The notes beneath the pieces were generated by a model that was not told the origin of the DNA, ran no database searches, and was given only the letters and a program-made list of their open reading frames with translations. Shown here piece by piece: positions 58,989-64,000 of a stretch of 64,000 nt of DNA (position 1 is the first letter of the stretch; each line of letters opens with the position of its first letter). The DNA lies in contig NZ_JALKAN010000004.1 of the NCBI RefSeq assembly GCF_023015965.1, positions 93,886-157,885 of the forward strand, in the 5' to 3' direction. The position numbers and the translations under genes were made by a program. The stretch comes from Allomuricauda sp. F6463D. Lineage in GTDB: Bacteria > Bacteroidota > Bacteroidia > Flavobacteriales > Flavobacteriaceae.

Positions 58989-59239
58989 TATACACAGATT
59001 TTATCTTCTAAAATATGGCATTTAAGTCCTAATCTATTTAGTGAAGTGATTATTTCGTCAGAATTAAAGTTGTCTCCTTCAATTCTCAAAATAGTATGTC
59101 CACAAGGAAAACTCAATGCTGTTTCATTCTCATTCAAGTCGGTGTTTATTTTTAAATCTGAGTAGTTGCTGAGAATTGATTTTACAGCTTTGTCCGCTTG
59201 ATTTTGATTTTCAATGTTTGTAATAAATACTTCTGTCAT
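58988..59239 (-). CDS. Small ferredoxin-fold protein, possible metal-binding partner
   Basis: The 83-residue protein MTEVFITNIENQNQADKAVK has a beta-alpha-beta pattern like HMA domains but lacks the CxxC motif; two Cys (SFPCGHTI and KCHILEDKIC) occur elsewhere. It is translationally coupled to the methyltransferase. Function is unknown. Confidence 0.65.
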   Translation of the reverse strand: MTEVFITNIENQNQADKAVKSILSNYSDLKINTDLNENETALSFPCGHTILRIEGDNFNSDEIITSLNRLGLKCHILEDKICV

Positions 59240-59278
59240 TGTTGTTTGTTTTAAATTTTTAGTGTCGTTTTTTAATTG

Positions 59279-59466
59279 CCCATAACGATTAGTATAAGAA
59301 ACGTAGGGCAGTGGATAAGCAATTTTTTTCGGTTTATTACTTAGTTAAAAATAAGTGTTTTGCATTTTTTTAAAAGCCAAATTTCATTTTTAGTGGACTT
59401 TGTAAATAAACACAATAGCTTTGGTCAAGCACAAAAGCCCTATGCTTTTTTTATACATTGTCAGCG
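59279..59466 (-). repeat. Imperfect palindrome, attC-like element 5
   Basis: CATAACGATTAGTATAAGAA on the left and GCCCTATGCTTTTTTTATAC on the right are partly complementary (TATAAGAAA..GTAGGGC). It lies after the 3' end of the SDR gene. Confidence 0.5.
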
Positions 59467-59489
59467 GTTCGTTGTTTTCCTCTTTATTA

Positions 59490-60230
59490 TTACCAAGCAA
59501 TTTCCTCTGTTTCAGGATTTGTTTCTTCACTAAAGAATTTTCCTGTTGAACCGTTTTGGTCAATTGTTGCATATTTGACAACTCTTCTAGCTGCTGTTTC
59601 CACTTCTCCTCCATTTCCGAAAGTGAAATCTGTAGCAGTTAATCCCGGACAAACGGCATTTATTTTAAAATTTGTATCACGTAATTCGTGAGCTAAATGA
59701 ATCGTGTACATATTTAAAGCGGCTTTAGAAGCTGCATAAACGGCATATTTAGCATAGTTGCAAGCGGGCCAGTTTGGGTCACTTTGAAAGGCTAGAGAAC
59801 CGACACTTGTACTTAAATTTACTATTCTTGGTTCTTCGGACTTTTTAAGTAACTTGATAAATGCGTTGGTAACTCTTGATGTTCCTATAACATTTACATC
59901 AAATGCAGCTTGAAACTCTTCTGGTTTGGCTTCTAAGGCGGTGTATGGTTCATTTCCTCCATTAACACCAGCATTGTTTATTAAAACATCCAAAATATCG
60001 GTTTTTCTACCAATTTCTTCACGAGCTGTTTTGACTGAATTGTCATCTGTTACATCTATTTGAATATCTTCAACATTGGTTAAATCTTCCGCTTTCAGCT
60101 TATCAACAGCCGAAGCACCATTTTGGTTGCTTCTACTCCCGATATAAACGTAATACCCTTTTTGTAATAATAATTTAGCTGTAGCAAAACCAATACCTTT
60201 GTTGGCTCCTGTAATTAATACTTTCTTCAT
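59490..60230 (-). CDS. Short-chain dehydrogenase/reductase
   Basis: The 246-residue classical SDR begins MKKVLITGANKGIGFATAKL with the NAD(P) loop TGANKGIG. It has NNAGVNGG, the serine in NLSTSVGS, and YAVYAASKAAL with the catalytic Tyr-x(3)-Lys. The sequence resembles carbonyl-reductase-like SDRs. It is 78 bp after the Crp/Fnr gene on the same strand. The substrate is unknown. Confidence 0.92.
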   Translation of the reverse strand: MKKVLITGANKGIGFATAKLLLQKGYYVYIGSRSNQNGASAVDKLKAEDLTNVEDIQIDVTDDNSVKTAREEIGRKTDILDVLINNAGVNGGNEPYTALEAKPEEFQAAFDVNVIGTSRVTNAFIKLLKKSEEPRIVNLSTSVGSLAFQSDPNWPACNYAKYAVYAASKAALNMYTIHLAHELRDTNFKINAVCPGLTATDFTFGNGGEVETAARRVVKYATIDQNGSTGKFFSEETNPETEEIAW

Positions 60231-60307
60231 TTTGTTTCTTTTTTAATGATGAAGCAAAATTCTGTCGATTTAAAAAGATTTGATTTACCAAATGATAAAA
60301 AGTATTT

Positions 60308-60892
60308 TTAGCTTATATTTTTTCGAATTCGGCTTAACGATTGTTGTGTTACTCCTAAATAAGATGAAATATATGATAGAGGTATACGATTAACTAATGA
60401 AGGATAGTTTTCTATAAATTTCAAATAACGTGTCGTAGCATCTTGGGAAATTACAGGATTTTTTCTGGATTTTTGATACATACAAATTTGAACCATCTTA
60501 CTCTTTATAGCATCCCACTCCACAATAATTTGTGAAAGTTCTTCCCAATTTTGTCTTGAAAAAACAATAAGCGTACAGTCGGTACAAGCTTGTATATAAT
60601 CTGATGAAACGGTATTCGCCTCAAAATTCACGTAATCGCACATGATACTGTTTTCTTGAATAAAACAACGTGTTATTTCTTCTCCTTTGTTGTTATAATA
60701 ACAACCTCTAAAAATACCTTCTACTACGAATGCAACTTGTCTCGGTATTTTTCCTGCTTCGGAAAAGTATTCACCTTTATCGAGCGTTGCTATTTCAACT
60801 TTTCTCTTTATTAGGTCAATTTGTCGTTGATTTAGTTGACCAAATTCAAGTAGATAGTTTATTAATTCGTCCATATTACTAAAAATTGCCAT
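60308..60892 (-). CDS. Crp/Fnr-family transcriptional regulator
   Basis: The 194-residue protein, from ATG at 60892 (MAIFSNMDELINYLLEFGQL), has a cyclic-nucleotide-like beta-roll (LDKGEYFSEAGKIPRQVAFV) and a C-terminal winged helix ending LSYISSYLGVTQQSLSRIRK. The longer frame up to 60967 runs into the hydrolase gene and was rejected. Neighbours suggest control of the SDR gene. Confidence 0.88.
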   Translation of the reverse strand: MAIFSNMDELINYLLEFGQLNQRQIDLIKRKVEIATLDKGEYFSEAGKIPRQVAFVVEGIFRGCYYNNKGEEITRCFIQENSIMCDYVNFEANTVSSDYIQACTDCTLIVFSRQNWEELSQIIVEWDAIKSKMVQICMYQKSRKNPVISQDATTRYLKFIENYPSLVNRIPLSYISSYLGVTQQSLSRIRKNIS

Positions 60893-60956
60893 TTCATTTT
60901 TCTTGGAATTTGTCAAGTAGTAGAAAATATTGATTTGCTTTAATCGTGCTGAAGGA

Positions 60957-61916
60957 TTACTGAGCATTCATAAAATATCGTATTTTGGATATAATCTCAT
61001 CACCATTTTCTTCAAGAGCAAAATGCCCAGTATCATAAATATTATAATCTATTTTTTTTACATCTTTCTTAAATGCTTCTGCACCGCTTTCTGGAAAGTA
61101 CTCATCATTTTTTCCCCAAACAACTAATAATGGCGGCTGGTTATCTCTTAAATACTGTTGCCATTTAGGGTATAATTTTAAATTATTTTGATAGTCGTAC
61201 CATAAATCTAAATTTACTTTGTGTGCATTAGGACGTGACATTCTTATATAATCTAAATGCCACGTATCGGGATTAATGTTTTCAGGATTTCTAGTACCGT
61301 GAGTATATTGCCATTTTAAACCTTCTAGTGTAAATGCCGGTAACAAAGCTTTTTCGGTACTATCATTTCGGTTTTTCCAAAATTCTTTAATTCCTGCCCA
61401 AGCTTCCCCAATACCTTCTTCATAAGCGTTCCCGTTTTGAGTAATAATTGCGGTTACCTTTTCTGGATTTGCAGTTGCAATTCTGAAACCGATAGGAGCT
61501 CCATAATCCTGCATCATTATGGCATAAGAGTCTAAGCTTTTTAATTCAATAAATGATTGCATTGTGTGAGCCAAATTATCAAAGGTATATTCATATGTTT
61601 CAGGAGAAGGAAAATCACTATTACCAAATCCTGGATAATCTGGAGCTATTAAGTGAAATTCATCACCAAGTTGATTAAGCACTTTTCTGTATTGATGTGA
61701 TGATGATGGGTAACCGTGTAACAATAAAATTGTTGGTTTACTTAGGTCTCCAACTTCTCTATAAGCAATTGACACGCCATCAACTATTGTTTTTCTGAAT
61801 TTAATTTGATTCATTTTAGTTTCAGATTTTATGTTCTTTTTTTGTTCGAATGTATTATTTGTACAGCCAATACATAATGCTATACACATTATGAGAATCC
61901 ATTTGGTTTTTTTCAT
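60957..61916 (-). CDS. Alpha/beta-hydrolase lipoprotein (epoxide hydrolase/haloalkane dehalogenase-like)
   Basis: The 319-residue protein has a lipoprotein signal (WILIMCIALCIGC-TN), the oxyanion HGYPSSSHQYR, an Asp nucleophile in IMMQDYGAPIGFR and the C-terminal His in YDTGHFALEE. The Asp, rather than Ser, nucleophile fits epoxide hydrolases and haloalkane dehalogenases. A TetR gene and an operator stand just upstream. The substrate is unknown; a dissolved organohalogen is one guess. Confidence 0.87.
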   Translation of the reverse strand: MKKTKWILIMCIALCIGCTNNTFEQKKNIKSETKMNQIKFRKTIVDGVSIAYREVGDLSKPTILLLHGYPSSSHQYRKVLNQLGDEFHLIAPDYPGFGNSDFPSPETYEYTFDNLAHTMQSFIELKSLDSYAIMMQDYGAPIGFRIATANPEKVTAIITQNGNAYEEGIGEAWAGIKEFWKNRNDSTEKALLPAFTLEGLKWQYTHGTRNPENINPDTWHLDYIRMSRPNAHKVNLDLWYDYQNNLKLYPKWQQYLRDNQPPLLVVWGKNDEYFPESGAEAFKKDVKKIDYNIYDTGHFALEENGDEIISKIRYFMNAQ

Positions 61917-61953
61917 ATCAATTGATATTATAGTTTCAAAACAGTGGTAAACA

Positions 61954-61967
61954 ACCGAACGTTCGTT
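61954..61967. promoter_or_regulatory. TetR-type operator upstream of the hydrolase
   Basis: ACCGAACGTTCGTT is a near-perfect palindrome centred at 61960/61961. It lies 38 bp before the hydrolase start codon and repeats the motif upstream of the TetR gene. Confidence 0.6.
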
Positions 61968-61988
61968 AAAATACTAGGGTAAATTTTT

Positions 61989-62552
61989 TTAATTTTTTGT
62001 ATAGATTGTTTCAATGTTTTTTAAGGTATTCATAAAAATATTGGGGTTATTAAAGCCTTTCGAAACGATAAGACTACCTTGAATATCAATAAGTACTTGA
62101 ATTGCTTTTTCTTTTGCTACTGCTTGGGTTAAATCAAATGCGATACCAACACTTGTAAAAGTATCCACCCAATGTGACATAGATTCGTGTATGAGTTGAT
62201 TAATTATCTCTAATCTTGATTGTGTAGAAAAGGCCTGTAATAAACACGAACTATTACCATTATTATAAAGTTGTTGAATGGACAACAATCCGTTTTTAAG
62301 TCTTTCTTCAGCAGGTAAAGATTGATTAGTTAATGTGTTAAAAATATTTTTCTCTACCCAATTATTAATATTTAACAATACAGCTTGTGCCATTTCTTGT
62401 TTACCTTTGGGAAACCTATGATATAAGCTTGCTTTTTTTAACCCAGTAACTTCTGCTAATTCAGCCAAACTTGTTCCTTCATATCCTTTGCTTTTAAATA
62501 ATTTTGCAAAGCGATTAAGCATTTCTTCTTCTTCTATTTTTTGTGGTCTCAT
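61989..62552 (-). CDS. TetR/AcrR-family transcriptional regulator
   Basis: The 187-residue protein has the N-terminal HTH (LFKSKGYEGTSLAELAEVTGLKKASLYHRF) and an all-helical C-terminal ligand domain. It lies just upstream of the hydrolase, and both start regions hold the same palindrome, so it likely represses itself and the hydrolase until an organic ligand binds. Confidence 0.9.
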   Translation of the reverse strand: MRPQKIEEEEMLNRFAKLFKSKGYEGTSLAELAEVTGLKKASLYHRFPKGKQEMAQAVLLNINNWVEKNIFNTLTNQSLPAEERLKNGLLSIQQLYNNGNSSCLLQAFSTQSRLEIINQLIHESMSHWVDTFTSVGIAFDLTQAVAKEKAIQVLIDIQGSLIVSKGFNNPNIFMNTLKNIETIYTKN

Positions 62553-62582
62553 ATTGCAAATGTATAAATTGAAAAGTATTTT

Positions 62583-62596
62583 ACCAAACGTTCGGT
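62583..62596. promoter_or_regulatory. TetR-type operator upstream of the TetR gene
   Basis: ACCAAACGTTCGGT, centred at 62589/62590, is a palindrome with one mismatch. It shares the AACGTTCG core with the hydrolase site and lies 31 bp before the TetR start codon. Confidence 0.6.
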
Positions 62597-62894
62597 TATT
62601 AACTTATGCGAATTGTTGTACCGTAAATAATTACCCTTGATTAGTTATGATATACTGTATATATAAGTTGTTGATTGTAGCAAGTGAGGAGCGAGCGCAT
62701 GAATAGAACCTGATGGAAGTAAGTAGTTGTATTCGTTGGTATTCAAATTATTATGTAAAAAAGGTTGTTTTTTCCAAATTCGGGTATTTCGTTATCGTCT
62801 AAATGTGGGAGCATTATTGTTTGTATAATTAAATGCTAGCTGTCAGGATGTGAAGTGGATATTTGTAGTTTTCCAGAGGTTTTCAACTAGGCAT
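62597..62894. other. Spacer with no recognised gene
   Basis: About 300 bp downstream of the operator. No frame, tRNA or hairpin of note was identified; TATACTGTATATATA near 62651 may be part of a promoter. Confidence 0.4.
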
Positions 62895-63101
62895 TTAGCT
62901 TTTCATATGCACTTCTGCGACCTTGATGTTTATCAATATCCTCCTTATTACACTTTTTTCATTTTCATTCTCACACTGTTCAAGCGCTTTATTGTACTGC
63001 TCTAGTTTGTTGTTTATGTAATCTAAATGGCGTCGTATTTTCTTTTGCTTGAACTCCGTTGTGTACTCTCTTATTGGTTTTGATATGTATTCAAAGTTAA
63101 T
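62895..63101 (-). pseudogene. Coiled-coil remnant, possibly of an IS1182-type transposase
   Basis: An open frame of 69 codons without a plausible start reads basic and coiled-coil-rich (LDYINNKLEQYNKALEQCEN). It resembles the linker of Bacteroidota IS1182 transposases in composition, but the family cannot be proven. It ends at TAA 62897-62895. Confidence 0.3.
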
Positions 63102-63120
63102 TCAAACAGTCAACATGCTC

Positions 63121-63249
63121 CTATCTCATACTCCAGTCAAATGTAGTAAGTCCAATAGCTAATTCTATTCCAGAAGTTGACCCTGTTGTCAGAGCTACTC
63201 TTTTCGTGATTTCGTTATATTTTTGATTGTTATCCAATGCGTGTTCCAT
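63121..63249 (-). pseudogene. N-terminal fragment of a short-chain dehydrogenase
   Basis: From ATG at 63249 (overlapping the csaA end) the frame reads MEHALDNNQKYNEITKRVAL, then TTGSTSGIELAI, which is the SDR nucleotide loop TGSTSGIG with Glu for Gly, and stops 42 codons on. The rest of the gene is missing. It is a different SDR from the one at 59490. Confidence 0.55.
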
Positions 63250-63580
63250 TTTCAATCTTTCTTTCAGGTTCGATTAAGGTAACTTCCTTGTTTCCGCCGA
63301 CTCCTCCCAAAACTAAACATTCACTCATTATATTTGCAATTTGTTTAGGGGGAAAGTTAAGTACTGCAATTATTTGTTTTCCTATTAATTTTTCAGTATC
63401 ATAAAGTTTGGTTATCTGTGCAGAAGTTTTTTTAGTACCAAATTCACCAAAATCTATAACCATTTTGTAAGCTGGGTTTCTTACTTCTTTAAATTGCTCG
63501 GCAGAAATAATGGTTCCTACTCTCATTTCAACGTTCATAAACTCATTCCAAGTTAATTCCTTTTCTTTTATTTGTTCCAT
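63230..63580 (-). CDS. csaA: CsaA-like tRNA-binding protein
   Basis: The 116-residue protein has the EMAP/CsaA OB-fold: WNEFMNVEMRVGTIISAEQF, AQITKLYDTEKLIGKQIIAV, and SECLVLGGVGG. CsaA was called an export chaperone; its fold binds tRNA. It is complete. Confidence 0.88.
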   Translation of the reverse strand: MEQIKEKELTWNEFMNVEMRVGTIISAEQFKEVRNPAYKMVIDFGEFGTKKTSAQITKLYDTEKLIGKQIIAVLNFPPKQIANIMSECLVLGGVGGNKEVTLIEPERKIENGTRIG

Positions 63581-63622
63581 TTATTTTGATGTCTTAATTT
63601 ATCTATTCAGTTTTTAAATTGT

Positions 63623-63750
63623 GCCTAACGGTTTCGTGTATGAGCAGTAGCGGATTTTAACCCACTAAACTGTCAAATAGCACCGACCTTTGAATTAAAG
63701 TTTTACGTTTCAAAAATAGCACTGAACCCGCTATTGCTTATACACAACTT
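63623..63750 (-). repeat. Imperfect palindrome, attC-like element 6, interrupted by IS left end
   Basis: GCCTAACGGTTTCGTGTATG and, after about 80 bp, GCTATTGCTTATACACAACT pair over TGTATGAGCAGTAGCGG. The left end fits the RYYYAAC core. The right end is cut by the IS110-type end at 63748. Confidence 0.55.
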
Positions 63751-63950
63751 AAGTTTGATTCTCATTAAATTGATGTAATAATCAGAAAGAACAAAAGAGA
63801 GAATTAAGGTTAGTATATACGGTGAAGCTATGGACTTCGACTACATTGATAATCCTCTCTCTTTTACTACTCCAAGCACGTTCAGTTCTGTGAGACCTTA
63901 GATCTCGTTTTCAAGTTGTTGTGAGCGGAAGTAGCCAGTTCTTTCATAAA
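63748..63950 (+). ncRNA. IS110-type left end, copy B (candidate bridge RNA)
   Basis: A 203-bp non-coding stretch immediately upstream of the transposase start (63960). The AAAAGAGAG/CTCTCTTTT stem and a loop with GGTGAAGCTATGGACTTCGA are candidates for guide-carrying structure. In studied IS110 elements the left end encodes such an RNA. It matches copy A at 57977. Confidence 0.6.
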
Positions 63951-63959
63951 TCATTACTT

Positions 63960-64000
63960 ATGAATAAATATAAAGAAACTTTTGGAGTCGACATCAGTAA
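63960..64000 (+). CDS. IS110-family transposase, N-terminal start only (cut by window edge)
   Basis: The last 41 bases read MNKYKETFGVDISK, with GVDISK as the family's N-terminal RuvC-like motif and its first catalytic Asp. The remainder is outside the window. With the left end upstream it identifies the element as IS110 family. Confidence 0.7.
   Translation, partial: MNKYKETFGVDIS

Noticed and set aside
59390..59691. Frames on both strands across the SDR 3' end
   Set aside because: They overlap the SDR gene and the palindrome, and lack recognisable sequence features.
56410..64000. Possible CRISPR array from repeated elements
   Set aside because: The repeats are long imperfect palindromes with genes between them, not short regular repeats with unique spacers.

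Overview
The window reads as a chromosome segment of a member of the Bacteroidota, most likely a marine Flavobacteriaceae. The evidence is the SusC/SusD pair, a CTnDOT-type tra operon with an IntDOT-like integrase, DUF4185/DUF4961 proteins, AT-rich intergenic DNA, and the near absence of Shine-Dalgarno sequences. The genus cannot be fixed from the sequence alone.

Positions 1-22,960 are a housekeeping core. On the minus strand lie the start of metE with a cobalamin riboswitch, a decayed esterase, yebC, phhB, a sugar-nucleotide-type reductase, gcvT, and the thrABC operon. A short Thr/Ile-rich leader peptide precedes thrA. Then come nnr, a small unknown gene, clpC, gyrA, a TPR lipid/periplasm-type protein, a thiolase with a C40 peptidase, a 7TM-HD c-di-AMP phosphodiesterase, and the tRNA-Ser(GCT) and tRNA-Pro(TGG) genes.

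Positions 22,960-32,640 are an integrated element beside tRNA-Pro. It has an IntDOT-like tyrosine recombinase, an SRAP-domain protein, two small unknown genes, and a tra block (traE-F-G-I-J-K-M-N) on the opposite strand. No relaxase, coupling protein, traA, traL, traO, traP or traQ is visible, so it looks like a cut-down or degenerate conjugative element. A TSUP permease and a frameshifted membrane gene follow.

Positions 34,300-56,410 are a polysaccharide utilization locus: a lipoprotein, a DUF4961 protein, SusC, SusD, a GH92-type mannosidase, an FG-GAP/ASPIC lipoprotein, a ROK kinase fused to a class I mannose-6-phosphate isomerase, an MFS sugar porter, an SGNH esterase, two tandem DUF4185 proteins, and a GntR/UTRA regulator. 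The set makes a complete route for mannose: release outside, import, phosphorylation, and isomerization to fructose-6-phosphate. An exact 18-bp element occurs twice in front of the locus.

Positions 56,480-64,000 are an accessory block, nearly all on the minus strand: an ArsR gene with a nonsense codon, a ParDE-like toxin-antitoxin pair, a methyltransferase, a SDR, a Crp/Fnr regulator, a hydrolase with its TetR regulator and two matching operators, and a CsaA-like gene. Imperfect palindromes that share a left-arm consensus sit beside many of these genes and resemble integron attC sites. Two 203-bp copies of an IS110-type left end are inserted at the same place in two of these palindromes. The right copy leads into a transposase that is cut by the window end. 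Both are candidates for bridge-RNA genes.
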